Shown in pieces: positions 16,372 to 24,857 of a stretch of DNA of 64,000 nucleotides. The notes beneath the pieces were generated by a model. The model saw only the letters and a program-made list of their open reading frames with translations. It was not told the DNA's origin and made no database searches. Source of the DNA: Flavobacterium sp. I-STPP5a (lineage in GTDB: Bacteria; Bacteroidota; Bacteroidia; Flavobacteriales; Flavobacteriaceae); the NCBI RefSeq assembly GCF_009764685.1, contig NZ_VHLM01000057.1, positions 124,001 to 188,000 of the forward strand, given 5' to 3'. A program made the position numbers and the translations under genes. Each line of letters opens with the position of its first letter. The first letter of the stretch is position 1.

Positions 16372-17241
16372 ATGGCATCAGGTTTCTTCGTACTTTTGGA
16401 TGATATAGCGGCAATAATGGATGACGTTGCTGTAATGAGTAAAGTGGCTGCAAAAAAAACTGCAGGTATTTTAGGAGATGATTTAGCTGTAAACGCTGAA
16501 AAAGCTTCAGGATTTATTTCCTCTAGAGAATTGCCCGTTTTGTGGGCTATTGCCAAAGGGTCATTGTTAAATAAAATTATAATTCTACCAATAGCTTTTT
16601 TATTGAGTAACTATTTACCAATTGCTGTAATTGTAATACTTGTATTAGGTGGGATTTATTTGGCCTATGAAGGAGCCGAAAAAATATTTGAATATTTTTT
16701 CCCACATGAACACAAACATGAAGATATAGTTTCCCAACCAATGACTGAAGAAGAAATTCTATCTTTAGAGAAAGTAAAAATTAAATCTGCAATTGTCACT
16801 GATTTTATTTTATCTGTAGAAATAGTAATTATCGCTCTAGGAACAGTAATAGGAGAACCTATTTCATCACAAATAGTGGTTGTTTCTATCATTGCACTTG
16901 TAGCAACGATAGGTGTTTACGGTATAGTAGCATTGATTGTACGCATGGATGAAGCAGGCCTTAAATTAATCAGTATGAGCAAAAATGAAAATAGTATAGG
17001 AACAAAAATTGGTACTGTATTAGTAAAAGCCTTGCCAGTAGTTATTAAAAGCTTATCAGTAATTGGTACAATAGCTTTATTACTTGTTGCTGGAGGTATT
17101 TTTATGCATCAAATTCCGTTTTTACATGGAATATTACCTCAAATACCTTCAATCATAACCGAATTTACTGTAGCATTAATCATTGGATTAATTACACTAG
17201 GTATTATTTTGTTGTTCAAAAAAGTAACAGTGAAAAATTAA
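16372..17241 (+). CDS. DUF808 (YedI-like) inner-membrane protein
   Basis: This 289-residue protein starts with the DUF808 hallmark MASGFFVLLDDIAAIMDDVA, followed by KKTAGILGDDLAVNAEKASG, and has about six to seven hydrophobic segments. Family members (E. coli YedI) are conserved membrane proteins of unknown function. The hydrophilic EHKHED segment between membrane helices is typical. It stands alone, with a 240-bp upstream gap in which I see no clear promoter. Confidence 0.88.
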   Translation: MASGFFVLLDDIAAIMDDVAVMSKVAAKKTAGILGDDLAVNAEKASGFISSRELPVLWAIAKGSLLNKIIILPIAFLLSNYLPIAVIVILVLGGIYLAYEGAEKIFEYFFPHEHKHEDIVSQPMTEEEILSLEKVKIKSAIVTDFILSVEIVIIALGTVIGEPISSQIVVVSIIALVATIGVYGIVALIVRMDEAGLKLISMSKNENSIGTKIGTVLVKALPVVIKSLSVIGTIALLLVAGGIFMHQIPFLHGILPQIPSIITEFTVALIIGLITLGIILLFKKVTVKN

Positions 17242-17356
17242 TTCATTTTGATTTACATCAAATTGTATTTAAAGTTTGAATCATCTATTTAAACTTTTAA
17301 AAGAAAAAAATATTTTTACAAATAAAAATCTTAGTTAAATTTTAAATTAAAGCACC

Positions 17357-17611
17357 ATGGACATCGTAAAATTTAAAATCACTCCCAAAACAATTAAAGT
17401 TGAAGTACGTAACTCTAATAATTATGTTTTTGATTTTAACAATTCAGTATCCATTGCCAAAGAAGATAAAGATGTACTTTTAAAACTGTATAATGCACTA
17501 GATTTACTTTTTAAAAAAGAAACAACTGTTGAAGCAAAAAACTATATTGCTCCAAATCAGACAAATATCTTAGATCAAATTAAAGAAGTGGGTGAGACAA
17601 ACGAAAATTAA
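17357..17611 (+). CDS. Small protein of unknown function (84 aa)
   Basis: This is a short, soluble, Lys/Asn-rich protein with a beta-rich N-terminal half (MDIVKFKITPKTIKVEVRN) and a helical C-terminal half. It has no signal peptide or membrane segment. I do not recognise the family. The start ATG at 17357, the following terminator and coding-like composition support a real gene. It may be cotranscribed with the DUF808 gene 115 bp upstream. Confidence 0.65.
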   Translation: MDIVKFKITPKTIKVEVRNSNNYVFDFNNSVSIAKEDKDVLLKLYNALDLLFKKETTVEAKNYIAPNQTNILDQIKEVGETNEN

Positions 17612-17623
17612 AATTAAAATATT

Positions 17624-17656
17624 AAAAGGCTGTTTCTAATTAAGAAACAGCCTTTT
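17624..17656. terminator. Bidirectional terminator
   Basis: AAAAGGCTGTTTCT (17624-17637) pairs perfectly with AGAAACAGCCTTTT (17643-17656) around a 5-nt loop, with A/T tracts on both sides. It serves the small gene ending at 17611 (+) and the protease ending at 17688 (-). Confidence 0.95.
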
Positions 17657-17687
17657 TTATATTCTGTAAAGTGTTCTTGGTTATTTA

Positions 17688-18518
17688 TTAATATAGATAA
17701 TTCAAAGCAGTAACATCGTTACTATTAAAAGCTCCTGTATCACTTGAACTAAAACATGCTCTCATGTATGAAGTAGCATCATAACCAGATGGTGTTCCAG
17801 GAATAAGTACGGCTCCCACGCCAGCAGTTCCCTCATTACTATTTTGTCCACAACTTTGACGGCTAAACCAGTCTGTGTGACGCAAACCAATACAGTGTCC
17901 TATTTCGTGAGCAGCAACATGTGAATTCACTCCTACTGAGTACGTATCCATTCCAGAATACAAAGTTACAGAGTTAAAAGGATTACCTCCAGATGGGAAT
18001 CCAGCTACTCCACCTGCACTACCAGTTGCTCTTCTCACTACGATATTAGCACCAGTAGTGTTAGTACTGAAAGTTAATGTAAAAGTAAGAGTCAAGCCTA
18101 AACTGTTGTATCTATTAACAGCTGCTTGTAATCCTGAACGCATGTTTGCACTTAAAGCTGACGTCCCCGTTCCTGATAAACCTACTATTTTTATAGTTCT
18201 AGGTCCTGAAACAAGATTGTTTGTACGGTACTGCTCAGTAGTAATACCGCCGTGTAGATCCATCTTATTTAATTGATCTTTGGTCATAACAATATCACCT
18301 TCTATCAAGAAAGCATCTTCTGTAGTGCCATCTGGGTTTGTATGCTTTACCTCTTTAACGTCTTTATTATTTAAAGACAAAGCACTAATTTTTGCTAGAA
18401 TTTCAGGAGTTATTTTACTAGCTTCTGGTTGTGTTTGATTAGTTTCATCATCTTTACTACAAGATATAAATGCCATGACTGCGCATGACATTACAAAAAT
18501 TAATTTAATTTTTTTCAT
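17688..18518 (-). CDS. M57-type (HEIGH) metalloprotease lipoprotein
   Basis: This 276-residue secreted protease has a lipoprotein signal (AFIS-C20) and a C-terminal zinc-protease domain. The site reads HEIGHCIGLRH, i.e. HExxHxxxxxH with H204, E205, H208 and H214, followed by TDWFSRQSCG; this matches the Bacteroidota dual-action HEIGH peptidases (M57). Residues 25-105 form a propeptide-like region. Two cysteines after the site (SCG and RACFS) may pair. It lies next to a secreted subtilisin and a pectate lyase, suggesting a role in polymer digestion. It is convergent with the small gene at 17357. Confidence 0.88.
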   Translation of the reverse strand: MKKIKLIFVMSCAVMAFISCSKDDETNQTQPEASKITPEILAKISALSLNNKDVKEVKHTNPDGTTEDAFLIEGDIVMTKDQLNKMDLHGGITTEQYRTNNLVSGPRTIKIVGLSGTGTSALSANMRSGLQAAVNRYNSLGLTLTFTLTFSTNTTGANIVVRRATGSAGGVAGFPSGGNPFNSVTLYSGMDTYSVGVNSHVAAHEIGHCIGLRHTDWFSRQSCGQNSNEGTAGVGAVLIPGTPSGYDATSYMRACFSSSDTGAFNSNDVTALNYLY

Positions 18519-19076
18519 TGTTTTGGTTATTTTGGGGTTAATTAATGAATTGTATTGGTGAACACTTTACAAAATCATTACATCGAAAGTAGTTAATTAT
18601 TCTTGTACGAATATAATAAAAATATAAATATAACAATTTTAACATATTTTGTTGTAAATTTATCAGCAAAAAGCTTGTAAAGCCAATGATTACGTTTTTA
18701 CACATTTTTCAATTTTAACAATACTTCATCCAAACCGTTAAATAACAACATAATTTATAGATATGATAAATAATATATTTAGTTATTTGAATTATTTACT
18801 AGTTTACATAAAACATGTTTTACATAAATTGCTTAATTTTGATTTTAAAACAAGTTAGCTTTAAATTACCATTTCAATATAAATCTTAAATATTTAAAGG
18901 TATATTTTACAATTTTAACATTTATTTTGTAAGAAACTAAAAATAACACTGAGCATGAAAAAAAGTATTTCGAGTCTTTTTCTAAAAATAAAGCGCCTAT
19001 TTTGGGTAGGACATATTAACACTTATTTCACATTAAATTAAGCTTAAAAAACTTTATCTACCACACCTAAAAGTTC
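18519..19076. other. 558-bp AT-rich intergenic region between divergent proteases
   Basis: This is the divergent control region for the M57 protease (-) and the subtilisin (+). It contains a perfect 12-bp palindrome AAAACATGTTTT (18810-18821) flanked by the direct repeat TTTACATAAA (18803-18812 and 18819-18828). It also has TTTATTTTGTAA about 150 bp before the subtilisin start; the same string occurs before the pectate lyase. A 28-codon ORF (18955-19041, beginning MKKSISSLFLKIKR) has an ATG but no other support. I see no RNA gene. Confidence 0.5.
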
Positions 19077-21782
19077 ATGAAAACTAAACTTACCTTACTT
19101 TCCATTATTTTACCACTTATCCTTTTTTCTCAATCTGCTGAAAAATGGAAACAGTTTATTAGAGAAAAAAAAATGGATACAACAGCGTCATTTTACTTAT
19201 CAGAAACAAAAAATGCTATTTTAAATAATTGTAAGATTGAAAAAAAACTTGACAATAAATTTAGCGTGATTTCCTTTTCAAGAAATTTGATTAAAGATCC
19301 AAATCTTACATTGTATCCTGTTAATAATATGTGGAAATTACCAAACAATTTAAAAAAGCATTCTTCAAAAAAAAAGTATACCATTGTAAGTAAAGACATT
19401 AAAACCCTAACGGAGAAACTCAAATCTTTAAAAATAGAAAACACAGTCCAATCTGATTTAGTTTTCTTAAACACTGATTATAAAACGTTAGTAAACCTAA
19501 TTATTCCCATTCAAAACGTAACATCCATTACGCAAGAATCCTTTACTCCTATTGTTGAATCTAAGATTATCGATCAAAACTTTAGTCTTAATCAAATTAA
19601 CATGTTGTCTAAGAATTTTGCTGATGTTTGTGGATCAGATCAAATTGTTTCTATTAAGGATGAATTTTTTGACATTAACGATATCGATTTATTAAATAAA
19701 CATATACCATCTAATACGCAATCAAAGCAGGTGTCAAAGCACGCCACTGCAATGGCTACAATTGTTGCAGGCTTGGCAAATAGCTCTATTTTAGGTAAAG
19801 GTGTTGCTCCTAAAGCAAAAATTCAATCATCTAATTTTCTTTTTCTATTTCCAGATGAATACACGTCACTTCAAGGAGCTACTATTCAAAATCATTCTTA
19901 CGGAACAGTAATTGAAAATTTTTATGGTACTCTTGCGGCAGCATTTGACAAAAACCTTTACGAAGACACAATAATAAATCATATTTTTTCAGCAGGTAAT
20001 AGAGGTACTGTGGGATATAAAAGCATTACAGGAAACTTTAAACAATCTAAAAACAGTATTGTTGTGGGGAGCATAGATGCTAATGAAAACAGCATGGCAT
20101 TTTCATCTAAAGGCCCCGCTTATGATGGTAGAATAAAACCTGAAATTGTAGCCTACAGCACAGAGGGTACATCTAATTCGACCGCTATCGTTTCGGGTAT
20201 TATTTCACTAATGAAAGAACTTCATAACAAAATAAATACAACACCATTACAAAACTCAACTACAAAAGCGATCTTGATTAATAGCGCTAAAGATTTAGGT
20301 AATATGGGTCCAGATTTCACATATGGCTATGGGAATGTTAATGCGTTAAAATGCTTAAACACCATACAAAACAAGAGGATTATAACCGGATCCATAAACT
20401 CTGAGCAAAAAAACTTGCATCAAATATCAGTACCTTCAAATAGTGAAAATTTAAAAATAACATTAGCTTGGACAGATCCTCCTGCACCTGTAAATTCAAA
20501 TATTTGTTTGATAAATGATTTAGATTTAGCTTTAATCTCTCCAACAGAAACTTTTTTACCATGGATTTTAAATCAAGATTTACCACAATTACATGCATCG
20601 AAAGGCATTGATAAAGTAAATACAGTGGAGCAAATAGAACTTAAAAACCTTCAATATCAAACCTATACCATTTCCGTAAGTAGCTCAATTTTAAACACAA
20701 ATAGTCAAAATTATAGCATTGTTTATGATTATGATTTAAAAAATAAATTTGAATGGAATTATCCGATTGAAAATGACAATTTCCCTATAGACGGTAGAAC
20801 AATTTCCCCTATAAAATGGAGCTCAACCATTACAGGAACTAATGGCGAATTATCAATAAGTTATAACGATGGACTAACTTGGGAATTAATCAAAACAAAT
20901 ATTAATCTTCAAAACGAGCAATACTTGTACCTCCCTTTACAAGAACTTTTTACAAGAGCTAAACTTAAAATGAAAATTGGTAATGAAGAGTTTTTGTCGG
21001 ATAGTTTTATAATTTCCTACGATTTAAATACAACCACTTCACTTGTTTGTAATGGAACAACTGAAATCAATTGGTCAAAACCTTCCAACGTTTCAAGTTT
21101 TAACATTTATGAATTAATTTATGACTCCTTACAATTAAAAGAACAAGTAACAGGCACATCATACACCTATACAAATGGTAAGAATCATGCTGTTGCACCA
21201 TTTTTTGAAAACACTGAGGGTATTAAAAGTGAGTCTACATTTCGATATGAAAATAATTCCAATTGTTATTTTGAACTAACAAGTGCCGAAATTACAACTA
21301 AAAATCAAATAACTGTTTCAGCAAACCTTTTTAGTTTATTTCAAATTAAAAGAGTCGAGCTAATAAAAATAACTAATAACAAAGAGGTTATCATTGAAAT
21401 CATAAACAAACCAAACGCTAAAAATTTTACTTTTTTTGACTCAAATCCAGCTGAAGGATTTAATAAATACAACATTAGACTAGTTCTAGAGGATAATTCA
21501 GAAATAAATTCAAAGGCAATTGATATTATTTTTATGGGAACAAATGATTTTTTTGTATTTCCAACTATTTTAAAAACAAATCAAGACATCAATATTGAGA
21601 CTAAAACAGAAGAAGAATCTTCTTTTTATCTTTTTAACTTAAACGGGCAAAATACCGTATCACAATCTTTTACTACCAAAAGTAATTCGATCACTTTACC
21701 AAGTCTATCAAGTGGTATTTACATTTATAAAATCACTTCTAAAACTGGAAAAAATAAAACCGGAAAAATCAGTATTCAATAA
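19077..21782 (+). CDS. Secreted subtilisin-like (S8) protease with T9SS sorting tail
   Basis: This 901-residue protein has a Sec signal peptide (MKTKLTLLSIILPLILFS) and a long propeptide. A divergent subtilisin core follows: Asp195 in VSIKDEFFD, His222 in KHATAMATIVAG, oxyanion Asn308 in FSAGNRG, and Ser366 in EGTSNSTAIVSG. The usual HGT and GTSMAAP strings are altered, but the residues themselves remain. Beta-sandwich domains follow (about 430-820). The last ~75 residues (from about 825) form a type A T9SS C-terminal sorting domain ending in GKISIQ. It is probably exported through T9SS to the surface or medium. It is convergent with the regulator at 21794, with an 11-bp gap. Confidence 0.9.
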   Translation: MKTKLTLLSIILPLILFSQSAEKWKQFIREKKMDTTASFYLSETKNAILNNCKIEKKLDNKFSVISFSRNLIKDPNLTLYPVNNMWKLPNNLKKHSSKKKYTIVSKDIKTLTEKLKSLKIENTVQSDLVFLNTDYKTLVNLIIPIQNVTSITQESFTPIVESKIIDQNFSLNQINMLSKNFADVCGSDQIVSIKDEFFDINDIDLLNKHIPSNTQSKQVSKHATAMATIVAGLANSSILGKGVAPKAKIQSSNFLFLFPDEYTSLQGATIQNHSYGTVIENFYGTLAAAFDKNLYEDTIINHIFSAGNRGTVGYKSITGNFKQSKNSIVVGSIDANENSMAFSSKGPAYDGRIKPEIVAYSTEGTSNSTAIVSGIISLMKELHNKINTTPLQNSTTKAILINSAKDLGNMGPDFTYGYGNVNALKCLNTIQNKRIITGSINSEQKNLHQISVPSNSENLKITLAWTDPPAPVNSNICLINDLDLALISPTETFLPWILNQDLPQLHASKGIDKVNTVEQIELKNLQYQTYTISVSSSILNTNSQNYSIVYDYDLKNKFEWNYPIENDNFPIDGRTISPIKWSSTITGTNGELSISYNDGLTWELIKTNINLQNEQYLYLPLQELFTRAKLKMKIGNEEFLSDSFIISYDLNTTTSLVCNGTTEINWSKPSNVSSFNIYELIYDSLQLKEQVTGTSYTYTNGKNHAVAPFFENTEGIKSESTFRYENNSNCYFELTSAEITTKNQITVSANLFSLFQIKRVELIKITNNKEVIIEIINKPNAKNFTFFDSNPAEGFNKYNIRLVLEDNSEINSKAIDIIFMGTNDFFVFPTILKTNQDINIETKTEEESSFYLFNLNGQNTVSQSFTTKSNSITLPSLSSGIYIYKITSKTGKNKTGKISIQ

Positions 21783-21793
21783 GATGCAACAAC

Positions 21794-22363
21794 TCAAATT
21801 GTCTTTTTTATTTTACACAAGAATTCATGTGAAACACCCAGATACGAAGAGAGATTTCTATCATTAATACGCTGTGCTTTTACGGGATATTTATTTACAA
21901 AATCTAAATACCGCTGTTTTGATGTTTTATTTAAAACATCAAGTAATCTATCTTGCATAACTATATTTGTTTTTTCTATCAGCAGAGTATGAAATTTTAA
22001 CAACTTAGGAACTTCCTTAAATAATTTAGTTTTATCCCTCTTGTTAATTACTAAAATTTCACAATCTTCTAAGGCTTTGATATTGTATTTAGTGAGCTTA
22101 TCATGGTAAAAACTTTCAACATCACTTATCCAATCATTATCAAATGCAAAAAAAAGAATACACTCAGCACCATTTTCTTTCAAGTGATAAATTTTGAACG
22201 CTCCATTTAATACAAAAGCTTCATATTTACTATTAGAATCCTGAATTTGTAGGTAATCATTTTTTTTTAACTTAACATGCTTCACATTCTCTACTATTAA
22301 TTCCCATTCAAAATTTGTCAATGGGATATTTTTTTCTATGTTATTTCGCAATAATTCGTACAT
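21794..22363 (-). CDS. Crp/Fnr-family transcriptional regulator
   Basis: This 189-residue protein has an N-terminal cyclic-nucleotide-binding-type beta barrel (about 20-115), a dimerisation helix, and a short C-terminal helix-turn-helix (RNLSSYLGVSHEFLCKIKKTI). It belongs to the compact Crp/Fnr type common in Flavobacteriia. There is no cysteine cluster for an Fnr iron-sulphur centre. It sits between the subtilisin and the pectate lyase, is divergent from the latter, and may control both; inverted repeats in the shared upstream region are candidate sites. Confidence 0.88.
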   Translation of the reverse strand: MYELLRNNIEKNIPLTNFEWELIVENVKHVKLKKNDYLQIQDSNSKYEAFVLNGAFKIYHLKENGAECILFFAFDNDWISDVESFYHDKLTKYNIKALEDCEILVINKRDKTKLFKEVPKLLKFHTLLIEKTNIVMQDRLLDVLNKTSKQRYLDFVNKYPVKAQRINDRNLSSYLGVSHEFLCKIKKTI

Positions 22364-22450
22364 TTTTGGGGATTGATTTAAATTATTTGACCATAATTTT
22401 TATCGAAAACAGCAGGTTATGCAATCGATTACGTAAAAATAATGAATTTA

Positions 22451-22523
22451 TTATATTTTCAATATAACAATTAATAAAAAACACAAAATTTAATTAATTA
22501 CATGTTTTATTGAACAAGTTCAA
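22451..22523. promoter_or_regulatory. Inverted repeats in the regulator/pectate lyase divergent region
   Basis: Two symmetric motifs lie between the Crp-type gene (-) and the pectate lyase (+). TTATATT-TTC-AATATAA (22451-22467) is a perfect 7-bp inverted repeat. TTGAAC-AA-GTTCAA (22510-22523) is a perfect 6-bp inverted repeat, the half-site form expected of a Crp-family dimer. The second is immediately preceded by ACATGTTTTA (22500-22509), a 10-mer also present upstream of the subtilisin (18813-18822). Binding is inferred. Confidence 0.4.
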
Positions 22524-22590
22524 TAATTACACGTTTTTTTATGATTTATTTTGTAAAGCTTTAAATCACTAATATTTAACAAAAAGTACT

Positions 22591-23712
22591 ATGAAATTAA
22601 ATTTAAAATTATCGGTTTTCATTGTGAGTCTTTTCTTTGGACTTACAAGTTGTAACAATGAAGAAACTGCAGAAAACAATGCAGTTACTGCTGAGTTAGA
22701 AACAAAAACAACAAAAACAACAAAAAACAATGCAAGAGTTGGCGATTGTGCTGCTGTTCCTGGTTGGGCATCTTTAAATGCCAGCACAACTGGAGGTGGC
22801 AATGCTGCAGAAACAGTAGCAAGTACTTATGCGCAATTAAAAGCAGCTATAGAAAATACAGATGTTAAAGTTATTAAAGTTACAGGAACAATCACTATTC
22901 CAGCAACCTCAACTGGACGAATAGCTTTTCAAGATCAAACTGGAAAAACTATATATGGTGCAAGCGGTGCAAAACTGGTTTCAACGGATCAAACAAAGGC
23001 AAATTCTGGAATTTTGAATATCAAAAGATGTAAAAACATCATTCTTAGAAATCTTATTTTTGAAGGACCAGGTGCATATGATACAGATGGTTGGGATAAT
23101 GCAATAATTGATAATTGCCAAAATGTTTGGGTAGATCATTGTGAGTTTAGAGATGGTGTTGATGGGAATTTAGATATCAAAAATCAGTCAGACTATGTTA
23201 CAGTATCATACACTAAATTCACATACCTAAAAGCTCCAAGACCAGGTGGATCAGGAGGTTCACCAGATCACAGATATTCAAATTTAATAGGTTCTAGTGA
23301 TGGCGCAACAGCTGATAGAGGTAAACTTAGAATAACTTTTGCAAGATGCTGGTGGGCTAATGGATGTAAAGAAAGAATGCCAAGAGTACGTTTTGGAAAA
23401 GTACATATTGTAAACAACTACTTTAACAGTTCTGCGAGTAATAAATGTGTTGCTGCAGGTCTTGAAGCTAGCATTAGAGTTGAAAATAATGTTTTTGAGA
23501 ATGTAAATCAATCTATTGATCTTATGACAGGCTATACTGCTGTTACAGCAGTAGGAAACATATTTACAAACACAACAGGCAATACTGCTGGAAGCAATAC
23601 GGCTTTTACGCCAAGTTATTCCATACAATTACTATCTGCTAGCGCTGTAAAAGCAGATGTTACAGCTGGCGCAGGTGCTACATTTACTGGAAACATTTGC
23701 GGATCTTTTTAA
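22591..23712 (+). CDS. Pectate lyase (polysaccharide lyase family 1) lipoprotein
   Basis: This 373-residue beta-helix enzyme cleaves polygalacturonate by beta-elimination. It has a lipoprotein signal (FGLTS-C21) and a Lys/Thr-rich linker. The PL1 signature NVWVDHCEFRDGVDGNLDIK (about 180-199) contains calcium-binding aspartates, and the segment with the catalytic arginine is RMPRVRFGKVHIVNNYF. The surface lipid anchor suggests extracellular or periplasmic display. It is divergent from the Crp-type regulator and followed by its own terminator. Confidence 0.92.
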   Translation: MKLNLKLSVFIVSLFFGLTSCNNEETAENNAVTAELETKTTKTTKNNARVGDCAAVPGWASLNASTTGGGNAAETVASTYAQLKAAIENTDVKVIKVTGTITIPATSTGRIAFQDQTGKTIYGASGAKLVSTDQTKANSGILNIKRCKNIILRNLIFEGPGAYDTDGWDNAIIDNCQNVWVDHCEFRDGVDGNLDIKNQSDYVTVSYTKFTYLKAPRPGGSGGSPDHRYSNLIGSSDGATADRGKLRITFARCWWANGCKERMPRVRFGKVHIVNNYFNSSASNKCVAAGLEASIRVENNVFENVNQSIDLMTGYTAVTAVGNIFTNTTGNTAGSNTAFTPSYSIQLLSASAVKADVTAGAGATFTGNICGSF

Positions 23713-23730
23713 TTAATTTTAAATTTTTAA

Positions 23731-23770
23731 AACAACACTTCTTGCAAAACAGGAAGTGTTGTTTTTTTTC
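23731..23770 (+). terminator. Terminator of the pectate lyase gene
   Basis: AACAACACTTC (23731-23741) pairs with GAAGTGTTGTT (23753-23763) across an 11-nt loop and is followed by a T run. Confidence 0.92.
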
Positions 23771-23844
23771 CGCTAACTATAAAGCAGTAGGAACCTTAAT
23801 TAAAAATTCTTTATTAAAGTTCATTAGCAAACACATGAAGCCTA

Positions 23845-23876
23845 TTTTATACTAGCCATAAAATTTACTATTTTTG
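23845..23876 (+). promoter_or_regulatory. Promoter of aguB
   Basis: TATTTTTG (23869-23876) is an exact -7 match; a T-rich TTTT at 23845-23848 is a poor -33 element 20 nt upstream. Transcription beginning around 23880 leaves a leader of about 15 nt before the ATG at 23895. It also excludes the in-frame TTG at 23874 as a start. Confidence 0.6.
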
Positions 23877-23894
23877 CATTCTAAAATTTATGTA

Positions 23895-24782
23895 ATGTCA
23901 AATAAGAAATATAAAATAGCTGTTATTCAACTAAACCTAAATGATGTAGCTGAAAATAATTTAAAAAAATGCATTAGTTGGGTTCGCGATGCCGCAAAAC
24001 TTGGCGCCGAGGTAATTTCGTTACCCGAATTATATAGCAGTCATTACTTTTGTCAAAGTGAAGACGTAGATAATTTTGCCTTAGCTGAACCTTTATACAG
24101 TACTTCTTTTACTGCTTTTAGTGCTTTGGCAAAAGAATTAGGAGTTGTAATTATTGTTCCTTTTTTCGAAAAAAGAATGGCTGGCATTTACCACAACAGT
24201 GCTTACATTATTGATACTGATGGTTCAGAGGCAGGATTGTACCGTAAAATGCATATTCCAGATGACCCTGCATTTTACGAAAAATTTTATTTTACACCGG
24301 GTGATTTAGGATTTAAAAACAATCGCACCAAGAAAGGAAATATAGGAACATTAATCTGTTGGGATCAATGGTATCCAGAAGCAGCACGCATAACAGCTTT
24401 AAAAGGTTCCGAAGTATTGTTTTACCCAACTGCAATTGGCTGGCATCCACAAGAAAAAGAGCAATATGGTAAAAACCAATATGGCGCTTGGATGAATGTT
24501 ATGAAAGGTCATGCCGTTGCAAATGGTGTTTATGTTGCAGCAGCAAACCGCATAGGTCTAGAAAAGTATTTACCCGAAACTCCTGGAATTGAATTTTGGG
24601 GTGCTTCATTTATCTGTGGGCCACAAGGTGAAATTTTGGCGCAAGCCTCACACGATAAAGAAGAAATTTTAATTGCCGAAGTTGATTTAGACTTACAAGA
24701 AAATGTGCGCCAAAACTGGCCATTTTTTAGAGACAGACGCATCGATGCCTTTGGAGATATTACAAAAAGAGCAATTGACTAA
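23895..24782 (+). CDS. aguB: N-carbamoylputrescine amidase
   Basis: This 295-residue nitrilase-superfamily enzyme hydrolyses N-carbamoylputrescine to putrescine, CO2 and ammonia. The Glu-Lys-Cys triad is visible: E45 in SLPELYSSHYFCQ, K118 in LYRKMHIPDDPAFYEK, and C155 in LICWDQWYPEAAR. The string WDQWYPEAAR is typical of AguB and separates it from other nitrilases. Its partner aguA lies 1.8 kb downstream on the same strand, with one opposite-strand gene between them. Start ATG 23895, supported by promoter position. Confidence 0.95.
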   Translation: MSNKKYKIAVIQLNLNDVAENNLKKCISWVRDAAKLGAEVISLPELYSSHYFCQSEDVDNFALAEPLYSTSFTAFSALAKELGVVIIVPFFEKRMAGIYHNSAYIIDTDGSEAGLYRKMHIPDDPAFYEKFYFTPGDLGFKNNRTKKGNIGTLICWDQWYPEAARITALKGSEVLFYPTAIGWHPQEKEQYGKNQYGAWMNVMKGHAVANGVYVAAANRIGLEKYLPETPGIEFWGASFICGPQGEILAQASHDKEEILIAEVDLDLQENVRQNWPFFRDRRIDAFGDITKRAID

Positions 24783-24800
24783 CTGCTCTTTTTAAAACAA

Positions 24801-24838
24801 AAAATCCCTACTGAATTATTTATTCAAGCAGGGATTTT
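24801..24838. terminator. Bidirectional terminator
   Basis: AAAATCCCT (24801-24809) pairs with AGGGATTTT (24830-24838), with further CTGAAT/ATTCAAG pairing inside and A/T tracts on both sides. It ends aguB (+) and the lipoprotein gene at 24858 (-). Confidence 0.9.
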
Positions 24839-24857
24839 TTTATTTCGAGAGTACTTT

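Noticed and set aside
23284..23628. 114-residue Cys/Ser-rich frame opposite the pectate lyase
   Set aside because: It is an antisense shadow of a clear PL1 catalytic region, with no start signal.
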